A stretch of DNA of 64,000 nucleotides from QVMM01 sp047030855. GTDB lineage: Bacteria > Bacteroidota > Bacteroidia > Bacteroidales > Dysgonomonadaceae. A program made the position numbers and the translations under genes. Location of the stretch: NCBI GenBank assembly GCA_047030855.1, contig JBKYIJ010000008.1, forward strand, positions 1,302,001-1,366,000, read 5' to 3'. Position 1 is the stretch's first letter; every line of letters starts with the position of its first letter. The notes below the pieces were generated by a model, which was not told the origin of the DNA, did no database searches, and saw only the letters and a program-made list of their open reading frames with translations. This document shows, piece by piece, positions 52,905 through 61,896 of this stretch.

Positions 52905-55756
52905 ATGGAAACTGAAAAATTCCAAAACAGACATATCGGAATAAACGGAAGCGACGAAAAAACAATGTTGAAAAAAATAGGCGTATCATCTCTCGATGAA
53001 CTTATCGATCGCATTATTCCTCAAGATATTCGTCTGAAAGAGCCTCTACGATTACCGAAGGCATTAAGCGAACACGAATATGCCGAAGATATCGCACAGA
53101 CAGCTTCAAAAAACAGAATCTGTGCTTCCTATATCGGTATGGGGTGGTACGACACGGTTGCTCCTGCCCCGATTATCCGAAACGTATTTGAAAATCCTGT
53201 CTGGTATACGTCTTATACTCCCTATCAGGCTGAAATATCACAAGGACGTTTAGAGGCGTTGATGAATTTTCAGACAATGGTGAGCGAACTTACGGCTTTG
53301 CCGTTATCCAACTGTTCTTTGCTGGATGAGTCGACCGCAGGGGCTGAAGCTGTTACGATGTTTCATGCGTTGAGAGATCGGGATCAGGTTAAGAACAATG
53401 CAAACAAGGTGTTTGTCGATAATAATGTCTTTCCTCAAACTTTGGCGGTGATAAAAACGCGTGCGGGAGGGCAGGGGATAGAAGTCGTAACGGGAGATTA
53501 TAAAACATTTGTTTTTGACGAAAGCTTTTTTGCGGCAGTAATCCAATACCCTGACGGAAACGGCAGTATAGAAGACTATAAAGAATTTACGGAGAAAGCT
53601 CATCAGGCAAATTGTAAAGTCGCTGTCGCTACCGATCTGATGGCTCTTACTCTGCTTGTGCCTCCCGGCGAATGGGGAGCGGATGCCGCTTTCGGAAGTT
53701 CGCAGCGTTTCGGTATTCCGATGTTTTACGGAGGACCGTCAGCAGGATTTTTCGCTACCAGAGAAGAATACAAGCGGAACGTTCCGGGGCGTATTATCGG
53801 GCTGTCGAAAGATGCCTATGGCAAACCTGCGTACAGAATGGCTCTCCAGACAAGGGAACAACATATAAAACGTGAAAAAGCCACGTCGAATATCTGTACG
53901 GCACAGGCTTTACTGGCTACAATGGCAGGATTCTATGCAGTTTATCACGGTGGTGAAGGTTTGAAAAATATTGCCCTTCGCATACATTCCGCTACGGCTT
54001 TGATAGCCGACGAATTGAAGGCATTGGGATATACTTTGGTGAACGAACAATATTTTGATACGCTGAAAATAAAACTGCCTGCAAATATAAGTAAAGAGGT
54101 TATCCGCGATTTTGCTGAAATGCGGGATATAAACCTGCGTTATTTCGAGACAGGCGAAATCGGGATCAGCATTGACGAAACCATTACCGAATATAAGGCT
54201 CACGAACTTCTTGCCGTATTCTCTTTGGCGACAGGCAACACGAAAGTTTATCTTATCGACGATCTGCCCGAAAAGAATGTAATAAAAAAAGAATTTCTCC
54301 GTACAAGCCGATATTTGCAGCACGATGTGTTTAAGATATACCATACCGAAACCGAATTGATGCGATACATCAAACGTCTTGAGCGGAAGGACATTTCCCT
54401 TGCTCATTCCATGATTTCGTTGGGATCGTGTACGATGAAGCTAAATGCGGCGTCCGAAATGCTGCCTTTGTCGTTGGGCGGTTTGCAGAACATACATCCT
54501 TTTGCTCCTAAATCACAGGTGCAGGGATATGCCGAAATAATCACCGAACTCGGAGATTTTCTGGCTGAAATAACAGGTCTGTCGGCTGTCAGTTTCCAAC
54601 CGAACTCGGGAGCGGCAGGTGAATATGCGGGTTTGATGACAATCCGCGAATATCAGAAAAGCATCGGACAGGAGCATCGCAATATCGTGCTGATACCTGC
54701 TTCTGCCCACGGAACTAATCCTGCGTCCGCTATTCAGGCAGGATATGAAACGGTTACGGTCGCTTGCGACGAACACGGGAACGTGAGCATGGAAGATATG
54801 CAGGCGAAAGCCGATCAGTATAAAGATAATCTTGCGGCGCTTATGATCACCTATCCTTCCACGCACGGTATATTTGAAAGGAAGTGAAGGACATCTGCAA
54901 ACTGATCCACGAAAAAGGCGGGCAGGTTTATATGGACGGAGCTAACATGAATGCACAGGTGGGGCTTACCAATCCCGGTTTTATAGGTGCTGACGTTTGC
55001 CACCTCAATCTGCATAAAACGTTTGCCATACCTCACGGCGGCGGCGGACCGGGCGAAGGACCTATCTGCGTGAAAGAACATCTTGTACCGTTTCTTCCTC
55101 ATCATCCCGAAATGGACGGAAGTTCATTGAATACGGTTGCATCCTCGCCTTACGGAAGCGCAGGCATTCTGCCGATAACTTACGGTTATATCCGTATGAT
55201 GGGAGAAGAAGGATTGACGAGAGCCACTAAAATAGCTATACTGAATGCAAACTATCTGGCTGCCTGCCTTAAGGATACTTACGGAATAGTATATACAGGC
55301 GCTACGGGCTATGTGGGGCACGAGCTTATTCTGGAATGCAGAAAAGTAAAAGATTCTTCGGGCATAACCGAATCTGATATTGCAAAACGCCTGATGGATT
55401 ACGGCTATCATGCGCCTACTCTGTCTTTCCCTGTTCACGGAACTTTGATGATCGAGCCGACAGAGAGCGAAAGCCTTGCCGAACTCAATCGTTTTGTGGA
55501 TGTAATGAACCGTATATGGGAGGAAATAAAAGAGGTTGAGAGAGGCGAATATCCGAAAGATGACAATGTGCTGGTAAACGCTCCTCATCCCGAATATGAA
55601 ATATGCGCTGACGAATGGAAACACGTTTATCCTCGTTCCAAAGCAGCATTTCCGCTGGATTACCTGAAAGAAAACAAATTCTGGATCAATGTGGCAAGGG
55701 TTGATAATGCTTACGGGGACAGAAATCTTATAAGCTGCCTTTGCGATATGGGATGA
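52905..55756 (+). CDS. gcvP: Glycine dehydrogenase (decarboxylating), split by a one-base deletion
   Basis: P-protein of the glycine cleavage system. As written, 52905-54887 gives 660 residues ending THGIFERK, and a second frame from 54884 continues with VKDICKLIHEKGGQVYMDGANMNAQVGL for 290 residues. Adding one base near 54876-54884 gives 950 residues, the normal length of a one-chain GcvP. The PLP lysine is in the second part (HLNLHKTFAIPHGGGGPGEGP), so without repair the first product is inactive. The break falls inside the C-terminal half and not at the natural GcvPA/GcvPB boundary (about residue 450), so it is not a two-subunit form. Terminator at 55780-55812. Confidence 0.93.
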
Positions 55757-55779
55757 TTGCGGATCAGTGTTAAAATATG

Positions 55780-55812
55780 AAGGAGTAAATTTTTAAGGTT
55801 TACTCCTTTTCT
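55780..55812 (+). terminator. Terminator after gcvP
   Basis: AAGGAGTAAA and TTTACTCCTT form a 10-bp stem followed by TTTTCTTTTTT. Confidence 0.85.
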
Positions 55813-55840
55813 TTTTTATTGCGGCAAGGGTAATTTTTCC

Positions 55841-55848
55841 TACTTTTG
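55841..55848 (+). promoter_or_regulatory. -7 box for the Dabb gene
   Basis: TACTTTTG matches TAnnTTTG and lies 27 bases before ATG 55876. Confidence 0.5.
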
Positions 55849-55875
55849 TGTATCAAAAGTATAAATTGAGATTGT

Positions 55876-56181
55876 ATGGTAAAGCACATTGTATTGTGGA
55901 AATTGAAGGAAGAAGCGCACGGGAACGACAAAGCGTCTAATGCCAAACAAATAAAAAAGAAACTCGAAAATCTGAGAGGAAAAATAAACGGGCTTATTTC
56001 GATAGAAGTCGGGATTGATTTCTTTGGCGAGGGAAATTACGACGTTTCTTTGTTTGTGGAGGTTTTATCGAGAGACACCTTGAATGCCTATCAGAATCAT
56101 CCTTTGCATCAGGCTGTTTTGCCTTTCATAAAAGAAGCTGCGAGCGATCGTGTGGCGGTTGATTATGAGATAGAAGAATGA
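55876..56181 (+). CDS. Dabb-family (dimeric alpha/beta barrel) stress protein
   Basis: A 101-residue protein starting MVKHIVLWKLKEEA, the conserved Dabb start, with ISIEVGIDFF, NYDVSLFVEV and YQNHPLHQAVLPFIKEA. Dimeric ferredoxin-like barrel proteins of this family are linked to stress or aromatic metabolism; role not known here. It overlaps the next gene by 4 bases. Confidence 0.9.
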   Translation: MVKHIVLWKLKEEAHGNDKASNAKQIKKKLENLRGKINGLISIEVGIDFFGEGNYDVSLFVEVLSRDTLNAYQNHPLHQAVLPFIKEAASDRVAVDYEIEE

Positions 56182-56849
56182 CAGTTGAAGAAACCATAAA
56201 AGATATCAGAATCGGGTGTCGTCGGTTCATGAATGGCGTTACTTCGACAGGAATGCGTAAAATGGGCGCGGATTATGGTATGAATTTTGGCGTTTCCGTT
56301 CCGCAGATGAAAGACCTTGCCGGTAAATACCAGCCAAATAAAGATTTGGCTGAAAAGTTGTGGGCAGAGGATACAAGAGAATTGAAGATATTGGCAACCC
56401 TCCTTTATCCTTTGCAGGATTTTGATAAAGAAAGGGCTGAGGCATGGGTCGCAGATGTTCCTAATCAGGAAATCAGGGAGCAGTTATGCCTGAATCTTTT
56501 ACAAAATCTTGATTTCGCTTTTCCGTTGTCATTAGATGCTGCCAATTCAAAATCCGAATCTGTTCGGGCGACAGGTTATTGGTTGCTTGCAAGGCTGATT
56601 ATTTCGGGAGCAGTTGATAATATTGATATGGATAAGCTTAATTATCTGTGGAATGATTTGCTGTCCGAAAACGTTTCTTTAAGAAATGCGTCGATATTAT
56701 TATTAAAGAGAGTAGGGCGTTTGTCTCAAATTTTGTCCGTTGAGATTTTAAAAAAGACAGAGCCTTTCCGCAATTCCGCCGATGCTGTAAAAAGAGAAAT
56801 ATATGACAGCCTTTCTTTTGAATTTGAATTTTATCACAATAATATTTAG
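56178..56849 (+). CDS. AlkD-like DNA alkylation repair protein
   Basis: A 223-residue HEAT-repeat protein. It shows MNGVTSTGMRKMGADYGMNFGVSVPQMKDLAGKY and ELKILATLLYP near the N-terminus and RATGYWLLARLI in the third repeat, matching AlkC/AlkD-type alkylpurine DNA glycosylases of Bacteroidetes. Direct proof of catalytic residues is not possible by eye. It starts within the Dabb stop and ends 3 bases before aroE. Confidence 0.8.
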   Translation: MTVEETIKDIRIGCRRFMNGVTSTGMRKMGADYGMNFGVSVPQMKDLAGKYQPNKDLAEKLWAEDTRELKILATLLYPLQDFDKERAEAWVADVPNQEIREQLCLNLLQNLDFAFPLSLDAANSKSESVRATGYWLLARLIISGAVDNIDMDKLNYLWNDLLSENVSLRNASILLLKRVGRLSQILSVEILKKTEPFRNSADAVKREIYDSLSFEFEFYHNNI

Positions 56850-56852
56850 GAG

Positions 56853-57602
56853 ATGAAAGACCGTTATGGAATAATAGGCAATCCGCTGACTCATTCCGCC
56901 TCGCAGGAATATTTTACAAAGAAATTTAAAGATGAAAACATTGATGCGGAGTATTCGAAATATCCGCTATCCGACATCTCACAGCTTCCTGACCTGATAA
57001 AATCGGTTGAAAACCTGAAAGGGCTGAACGTTACTATCCCGTATAAAGAACAGGTTATTCCTTATCTTGACGGTCTGGAAGAAGGTACCCGCAATATGGG
57101 AGCCGTTAATGTGATAAAAGTAGTACGTAGCGGTGAAGGCATTAAACTTATCGGCTATAATTCCGACCTTATCGGTTTTCAGAATTCTATTTCACCTTTG
57201 CTGAAACCTCATCACCGGAAGGCTCTTATATTAGGGACAGGCGGCGCTTCGAAAGCCGTTGCTCAGGGACTTCGGAATCTCGGATTGATTTTTGAATTTG
57301 TATCGAGGAAAAAAGAACAGCCCGATACTATACATTACGACGATCTTACTAAATCGGTATTTGATGAATTTACAGTCATCGTGAATGCGACTCCTTTGGG
57401 GACATATCCGAATGTTTCCGAGTTTCCTCCTATTCCTTATAAATATCTGACAAAAGATCATTTATTGTACGATTTGGTATACAACCCTCCGCTGACGAAA
57501 TTCCTTGAAAAAGGAAAAGAAATGGGCGCTACAATCAAAAACGGAGAGGAAATGCTGGTGTTGCAGGCTATAGCAGCATGGAATATCTGGGGCGAGAAAT
57601 GA
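56853..57602 (+). CDS. aroE: Shikimate dehydrogenase
   Basis: A 249-residue NADP-dependent enzyme that reduces 3-dehydroshikimate to shikimate. Motifs are YGIIGNPLTHSASQEYF, GLNVTIPYKEQV with the catalytic lysine, GAVNVIK, LGTGGASKAVAQGL for the nucleotide, NATPLGTYP and NGEEMLVLQA. Slightly shorter than E. coli AroE (272 aa), usual for Bacteroidetes. Confidence 0.96.
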   Translation: MKDRYGIIGNPLTHSASQEYFTKKFKDENIDAEYSKYPLSDISQLPDLIKSVENLKGLNVTIPYKEQVIPYLDGLEEGTRNMGAVNVIKVVRSGEGIKLIGYNSDLIGFQNSISPLLKPHHRKALILGTGGASKAVAQGLRNLGLIFEFVSRKKEQPDTIHYDDLTKSVFDEFTVIVNATPLGTYPNVSEFPPIPYKYLTKDHLLYDLVYNPPLTKFLEKGKEMGATIKNGEEMLVLQAIAAWNIWGEK

Positions 57603-57710
57603 TGATAAAATGATAGTTTTTCGGGTTGATTTCCCCGATTGTTGCCAATAACTTTCGTCTATTGCCTATAAATTTGTAAAATAATTGAAAAATTTATTCC
57701 GAAATATTTT

Positions 57711-57726
57711 TATGTTATAAAACATA
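57711..57726. promoter_or_regulatory. Perfect palindrome TATGTT-N4-AACATA
   Basis: Perfect 6+4+6 inverted repeat with arms identical to those at 46851. It lies 4 bases before the -7 box TATCTTTG at 57731-57738, so a protein bound here would block promoter access. The gap 57603-57840 between aroE and the small secreted gene otherwise holds only this promoter and leader. Confidence 0.55.
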
Positions 57727-57730
57727 TTTT

Positions 57731-57798
57731 TATCTTTGTATCATATTTAAGAATTACAAGAAACCATGAACAACAATCAGACGGTTTCTTGTTTTTTT
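57731..57798 (+). ncRNA. Putative leader/attenuator RNA with terminator
   Basis: A -7 box at 57731-57738 starts a short transcript. About 17 bases on, ACAAGAAACC (57756-57765) and GGTTTCTTGT (57783-57792) form a 10-bp stem with a 17-base loop followed by a T run: a strong intrinsic terminator. It stops 43 bases before the small secreted gene at 57842. It may be an attenuated leader of that gene or an independent RNA of about 55 nt. A 15-codon frame (ATG 57766) lies across the hairpin. Confidence 0.5.
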
Positions 57799-57841
57799 AT
57801 ATTTAGGTTATAAAAATTGATTGTTTTAAAAATTTTAGGTT

Positions 57842-58209
57842 ATGAAACGTTTATTTGTTTTAGGTTTTGCCATAGTGGCATTGGGTGCAAGTTCATTTGC
57901 AGGTTCTAACAGTAGTATTGTCGATAAATTGAACGACAAAACAACTCAAAAAAGCAGTAGCACGTTATCTTGGTGCTGATTCTCAACAAAAAGGAGATTT
58001 GTCTTACGTGTTTGACGAAACTTCAAAAAAGATTCAGAAAAGAAGTAGCTAAAGGTTCTGATGTCAGCGTCGCTGAACAAAAAGCATTGCAGTTCAATCT
58101 TGCTAATGCGAGAGTGGTTTTGAGCCCCGAACAGTACAGAAAATATGTAACTGTTCTGAACATTACAATTAATAATGACGCTCAGGCTTCATTATTGGCT
58201 GAGAAATAA
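57842..58209 (+). pseudogene. Small secreted protein, two +1 frameshifts
   Basis: ATG 57842 opens a signal peptide (MKRLFVLGFAIVALGASSFA) followed by GSNSSIVDKLNDKTTQ, then the frame is lost at the A6 run 57948-57953. Removing one A there and one at the A4 run 58038-58041 restores a 121-residue secreted protein including AVARYLGADSQQKGDL, FDETSKKIQKEVAKGSD and the last 50 residues in the final frame (ARVVLSPEQYRKYVTVLNITINN). Periplasmic or exported, unknown function. A strong terminator follows. Two independent one-base gains in runs argue for sequence error. Confidence 0.78.
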
Positions 58210-58230
58210 GGAAAATCTTTTAAATATTTA

Positions 58231-58263
58231 AAAAAAGCAACATCATTGCGATGTTGCTTTTTT
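58231..58263. terminator. Bidirectional terminator
   Basis: AAAAAAGCAACATC and GATGTTGCTTTTTT form a 14-bp perfect stem with a 5-base loop, between the small secreted gene and the converging GNAT gene; the A and T tracts suit both directions. Confidence 0.92.
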
Positions 58264-58266
58264 TAT

Positions 58267-58791
58267 TTAATGAAAGTCAATTGTACCGTTGATATTCTTC
58301 AATGCGTCGGGAAACAGTTCGCAAACCATAGAAAATTTTGAAGGGATATTGTTTATATTCCGTATGTTAAAGTCTTCCGTGCTGCGGAATCCGAAACGAT
58401 AATAATAAGCAGGATCGCCGCACAAAAAGGCTGCCGTATATCCCGCCAAGCGTCCGATTCTGAAACCTTCATTTATAAGTGCAGTACCTATACCCGCATT
58501 GCGATGTTCGAGGGCAACAGACAACGGCGCCACCAATAGGGCTTTGAACTTTTCTCCGTTAGTCTGCATAACGTTAAAGCGCGTAAACATTACGTGCCCT
58601 GTCAGATCGTTATCCCTCTCAGCTACTAAAGCCAGTTCGGGAATGTATTTATCGCTGTTACGCAGGTTGACGGCAAAATCCTGTTCGTCGCCGTCGCTGA
58701 CTTTTGCTGTTTCAAAAGCTGTTTTTATCAGATGATAGATTTTGTCATAGTCCCTTTCAGTTTCGGGACGGATAATATAGCTTTCATTCAT
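58267..58791 (-). CDS. GNAT-family N-acetyltransferase (YhbS-like)
   Basis: A 174-residue GNAT protein. The acetyl-CoA-binding region is seen as APLSVALEHRNAGIGTALINEGFRIGR, and the late motif LCGDPAYYYRFGFRS is typical of the YhbS/YjjM branch. Substrate unknown. Followed downstream by a GT14 glycosyltransferase on the same strand (26 bases). Confidence 0.9.
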   Translation of the reverse strand: MNESYIIRPETERDYDKIYHLIKTAFETAKVSDGDEQDFAVNLRNSDKYIPELALVAERDNDLTGHVMFTRFNVMQTNGEKFKALLVAPLSVALEHRNAGIGTALINEGFRIGRLAGYTAAFLCGDPAYYYRFGFRSTEDFNIRNINNIPSKFSMVCELFPDALKNINGTIDFH

Positions 58792-58817
58792 GGCATACGT
58801 CTGTTGTTTGACTCTAC

Positions 58818-59684
58818 TTATAGTGTTTGTATTTTTTTTAATAATTTATCCGATATGCTTTTTTCGAATTTTCGGGCAAAGAATGCTTTGGATGCATTGA
58901 TTGCTTCATAGTCGCGTTCGTCCAGATTGGCAGGATTCTGCCCGTCTCGGGTCTGCCATACTATGAAACGCATATTATCCCGTACGATGTTTTGCTCGAA
59001 AGGCGAGTTGTAGAGTATGGACTGAAATAAAATTTCTTCGGCACAGAAAGTCTGTTTAAGCCGTTTCATCAGGCTTGGATTTTCTTTGAGGAAATCCAGA
59101 ACATATCTGACAGCCTGTTTCGATAATGTCCAGTAAGTAGATCCGCCGTAAAGGATGGGCAGAGCATCGGGCATTTTTCTTTTTATTCGGAATGCTTTTT
59201 GCAGATACACCAGTGTTTTGATCGGAAAGCGTCCGTAACCTCTTCCGTTGAAAATCTCATAAGGTGCGTAATAGGATATTCTGTTCAATCCGCCTTCTTT
59301 CCATTTTTTTGCAGGAAGCCGATCGCCTGTAATAAATTCCTTGCCTTTGTGCTGCTCGAGGTATTCAGAGATGTTTTGCGAATGTTTTATGGGATAGTCC
59401 TGCCCTGTAATGAGATGGAAATATTCCGTTTCAGCGTCTTTTACGGCTTCCTCTGCAAGGTGCAGGATCGCTTCGAGGTGTTTGACGCTTCCCCAATTGA
59501 CTTTGTATTTGAAGGATATGAATTTAACTCTTTTGTTCTCTTGTAACTCTTTTATCACTTTAGCATCATATTTCTTTTTCCTGTCGAAATGGATATAGAA
59601 TGAAAAGTCATCATCAAGAGCATCAATGATTTGAAAAATAAATTCAGGGTTTTTATATGCGGTGATTAAAACGGCTTGTTTCAT
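58818..59684 (-). CDS. Beta-1,6-N-acetylglucosaminyltransferase-like glycosyltransferase (GT14)
   Basis: A 288-residue core-2/I-branching enzyme-like glycosyltransferase. Family features are LITAYKNPEFIFQIIDALDD at the start, FYIHFDRK, EYFHLITGQDYPIKH, GSTYWTLSKQAVRYVLDF and FCAEEILFQSIL. It probably adds a sugar to a surface glycan; the acceptor is unknown. It shares 4 bases with the upstream membrane protein gene, so it is coupled to it. Confidence 0.87.
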   Translation of the reverse strand: MKQAVLITAYKNPEFIFQIIDALDDDFSFYIHFDRKKKYDAKVIKELQENKRVKFISFKYKVNWGSVKHLEAILHLAEEAVKDAETEYFHLITGQDYPIKHSQNISEYLEQHKGKEFITGDRLPAKKWKEGGLNRISYYAPYEIFNGRGYGRFPIKTLVYLQKAFRIKRKMPDALPILYGGSTYWTLSKQAVRYVLDFLKENPSLMKRLKQTFCAEEILFQSILYNSPFEQNIVRDNMRFIVWQTRDGQNPANLDERDYEAINASKAFFARKFEKSISDKLLKKIQTL

Positions 59685-60127
59685 ATCGTTGCTTGGTGCG
59701 GTTTTTTATTCGGAGTTTTCCATTTATTTAGTCCACCCAGCAGATATAACAATCCGATGCCCAAGGCAAACAGCGAAAATAATAAATGATGCCACTGAAA
59801 GGTTGTTTCGAAACCTATGTTAATGATACATCCGACTAATCCCCTTATTAAGTATATGCCTGCGATAGTGAAAACCCCTGTTTTCAGTAAAGGCAGTTTT
59901 CTGATTTTCCCTGCTCCCGAAAGTCCGTATAGCCCGAATATGAAAAAAAATATGGCGGTAAAAACGGTTATAATGTACGGCAAAAGCGGATGTATAGCCG
60001 CATTCTCTCGCATTTGTTCGCCAATCCCCGTATAGTCGAACATCTGTTGTGCCCAAAATAAGCCTATAATATGGGCGGCTGCAATCAGAAAATTTATATA
60101 AGCCCCGAGTTTAAGCATGATCTGCAT
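59681..60127 (-). CDS. Four-helix membrane protein of unknown function
   Basis: A 148-residue inner-membrane protein with four hydrophobic segments (about 8-25, 48-70, 83-103, 110-130), including HPLLPYIITVFTAIFFFIFGLYGLSGAG. No motif recognised. It lies between a YjbR-like gene and the GT14 gene and is coupled to the latter. Confidence 0.75.
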   Translation of the reverse strand: MQIMLKLGAYINFLIAAAHIIGLFWAQQMFDYTGIGEQMRENAAIHPLLPYIITVFTAIFFFIFGLYGLSGAGKIRKLPLLKTGVFTIAGIYLIRGLVGCIINIGFETTFQWHHLLFSLFALGIGLLYLLGGLNKWKTPNKKPHQATI

Positions 60128-60139
60128 AAAATTCGGATG

Positions 60140-60511
60140 CTAAGATAAGGATAAATAGTATTCTGCCTGCTTTTTCTTAGGTAGTTTTTTGATGACTTCC
60201 TCGACGGAATGGTTTATCAGTTCTTTAATCAGACTGTCGGGGACATCGCTCTGTATTTCAATAGTGTTCCAAGTCAGAGATTGAGTGTGAATGCCTCTGT
60301 TGACACCTTCATATCGTTCACGTAAGTCAACGGATTTATCAGGATTACATTTCATATTGGCTCTGAATACTCCGTCCTTAGGTTCGATGTGAATATAGGC
60401 AAACATTTTGCCCATGACTTTAAAGACAAGCACATTCGGATCGATAAAAGGGAAACTTTCGGACGCTCCTTTTACGGACATGCAGTATTCCCTGAATTCT
60501 TCAATGTTCAT
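60140..60511 (-). CDS. MmcQ/YjbR-family protein
   Basis: A 123-residue protein of the MmcQ/YjbR fold, starting MNIEEFREYCMSVKGASESFPFID, with KVMGKMFAYIHIEPKDGVFRANMKCNPDKSVDLRERYE and VNRGIHTQSLTWNTIEI. The fold resembles DNA-binding or nucleoid-associated proteins, but function is not settled. No signal peptide. It is 16 bases after the lipoprotein gene on the same strand. Confidence 0.93.
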   Translation of the reverse strand: MNIEEFREYCMSVKGASESFPFIDPNVLVFKVMGKMFAYIHIEPKDGVFRANMKCNPDKSVDLRERYEGVNRGIHTQSLTWNTIEIQSDVPDSLIKELINHSVEEVIKKLPKKKQAEYYLSLS

Positions 60512-60527
60512 GGGCAGACATTTTCTG

Positions 60528-61043
60528 TCAAAACAAATTATCTTTTTCCAGAGCTTCCATTATTGCTTTAGCAGAAGAGTTTACCCTGTTTTTTGTTCCC
60601 AAACCTCCTTTAAAGACAAGCGTCATTTTCGATTTCCATACAACTTTTCCCAGTGTCGTATCTTCTAACGAAAGTGCAAAATCTCCCGTTTCATAACCTA
60701 CGCTCGATAAAGTATTCTCTTCGCTTATCATGAAGATAAGTCCATTTGCATTTTCTGTTTTAAAAACGTTATTTATAGATGCATTAAGAATATTAATGTC
60801 AGATTGTATAATTGTAATATCGGCATCAATTCCCTTTTCGGAGAAATCTGCTTCAAGTCTTTCCTTGAGTTTTTCCCCCCATTCTGTTCTCGCCTTGCCA
60901 TCCGATATGGTAATAAACACTGTGAGGTTATCTGTTATTTTTTTGTTGTATCCGTCCATCTTGTTCGTTGGCAGTGTCGCTTTGCATGAAAATAACGAGA
61001 ATAATATCGTTAATGCCAGAAAAATGTCTAATCCTCTTTTCAT
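60528..61043 (-). CDS. Tandem-paralogue lipoprotein A
   Basis: A 171-residue lipoprotein (signal peptide ending FSLFSCK). The middle alternates strands and helices: TVFITISDGKARTEWGEKLKERLEADFSEKGIDADI, then a C-terminal half with GKVVWKSKMTLVFKGGLGTKNRVNSSAKAIMEAL. It resembles its upstream neighbour at 61055, sharing KLKERL/LQEQL and the GK-x-x-W motif plus the closing helix. The fold may be DUF4136-like. Function unknown; probably periplasmic face of the outer membrane. Confidence 0.75.
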   Translation of the reverse strand: MKRGLDIFLALTILFSLFSCKATLPTNKMDGYNKKITDNLTVFITISDGKARTEWGEKLKERLEADFSEKGIDADITIIQSDINILNASINNVFKTENANGLIFMISEENTLSSVGYETGDFALSLEDTTLGKVVWKSKMTLVFKGGLGTKNRVNSSAKAIMEALEKDNLF

Positions 61044-61054
61044 AGTATGTAAGT

Positions 61055-61573
61055 TTATTTCTTGATAAATCCGTCTTGTTTTAGTCTTTCTATTAATATT
61101 TTTACGCCTTCTCCTGTTTCATCCTTTGTCTTAATCAAAGCTGTTTTTAAGTCCAGTCCTCCGAACCAAAGCGGCTTTCCGTTCTGGGCATTGTGTATGC
61201 GGACACCGAAACCTAAATCGGTTTGGCGATAATTTTCCTTGACTAATGCCGTGTATAACTCAATATACATAATATGGCTTGCACCGAATTTTCTTACCTC
61301 TGCTCCTATTTCTTCGGGGCTTGTAAGGTCAAGTTCTTTTACAATATATACTTTTGTAGGTATTCCTTCTGCATTGAGTTGTTCCTGCAAATCCTCTCCG
61401 ATCTTTTCGCCGTATTTTCGATAGTCCGTCAGATTAATGTAAACATAGAGACTTTTTATCTGTTCGACAGAATATACCGATGGTTCGATTACGGTACTCT
61501 TCCCCGAAAAACAACTATCCATCAGAATAGATAGGACGCAAACAGATAGTACTACAGATAATGTTTTTCTCAT
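61055..61573 (-). CDS. Tandem-paralogue lipoprotein B
   Basis: A 172-residue lipoprotein (signal peptide ending LMDSCF). It contains YSVEQIKSLYVYINLTDYRKYGEKIGEDLQEQLNAEGIPTKVYIV, then GASHIMYIELYTAL and NAQNGKPLWFGGLDLKTAL and ends with a helix ILIERLKQDGF. It is a paralogue of the gene that follows at 60528 and they are separated by 11 bases, so both are co-transcribed. No known motif. Confidence 0.75.
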   Translation of the reverse strand: MRKTLSVVLSVCVLSILMDSCFSGKSTVIEPSVYSVEQIKSLYVYINLTDYRKYGEKIGEDLQEQLNAEGIPTKVYIVKELDLTSPEEIGAEVRKFGASHIMYIELYTALVKENYRQTDLGFGVRIHNAQNGKPLWFGGLDLKTALIKTKDETGEGVKILIERLKQDGFIKK

Positions 61574-61596
61574 AGTTGTATTTAATTGTCATTAAT

Positions 61597-61896
61597 TTAT
61601 CGGTGTAACATGCTTTTCCATATACAGGCTACTGTCCATGCTATTCCGCAGAGAATTAAAATAACTCCTCCGATACCTGCAAATACCCGTGCTGTTTTCC
61701 TTCCGAAAATGTTGATTATCCCGTCCAGTTTTGTTAAATCGTATGTAACAGGGCTTACGTCACCGAATATCCAATTCCAGTTTTTAACAGCTCCCACAAT
61801 CAGCATAATCCCCACAGCAATAAAGAACACGCCTCCCAAAGCTTTGTTCTGTATAAAATATATTTTAAAAAGTTCTATATATTTTTGTATGGTCAC
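61597..61896 (-). CDS. Small membrane protein (99 aa, GTG start)
   Basis: A 99-residue protein starting with GTG at 61896, with an AAGGAAA purine tract just upstream. Two hydrophobic segments (about 15-37 with GGVFFIAVGIMLIVGAV, and 70-92 with GIGGVILILCGIAWTVACIW) surround a soluble loop. No family recognised. It precedes the two lipoprotein genes by 23 bases and is probably part of their operon. Confidence 0.65.
   Translation of the reverse strand: MTIQKYIELFKIYFIQNKALGGVFFIAVGIMLIVGAVKNWNWIFGDVSPVTYDLTKLDGIINIFGRKTARVFAGIGGVILILCGIAWTVACIWKSMLHR

Noticed and set aside
52905..55756. Two-subunit glycine decarboxylase (gcvPA/gcvPB)
   Set aside because: The break is at residue 660, inside the C-terminal half, and not near residue 450 where natural splits occur.
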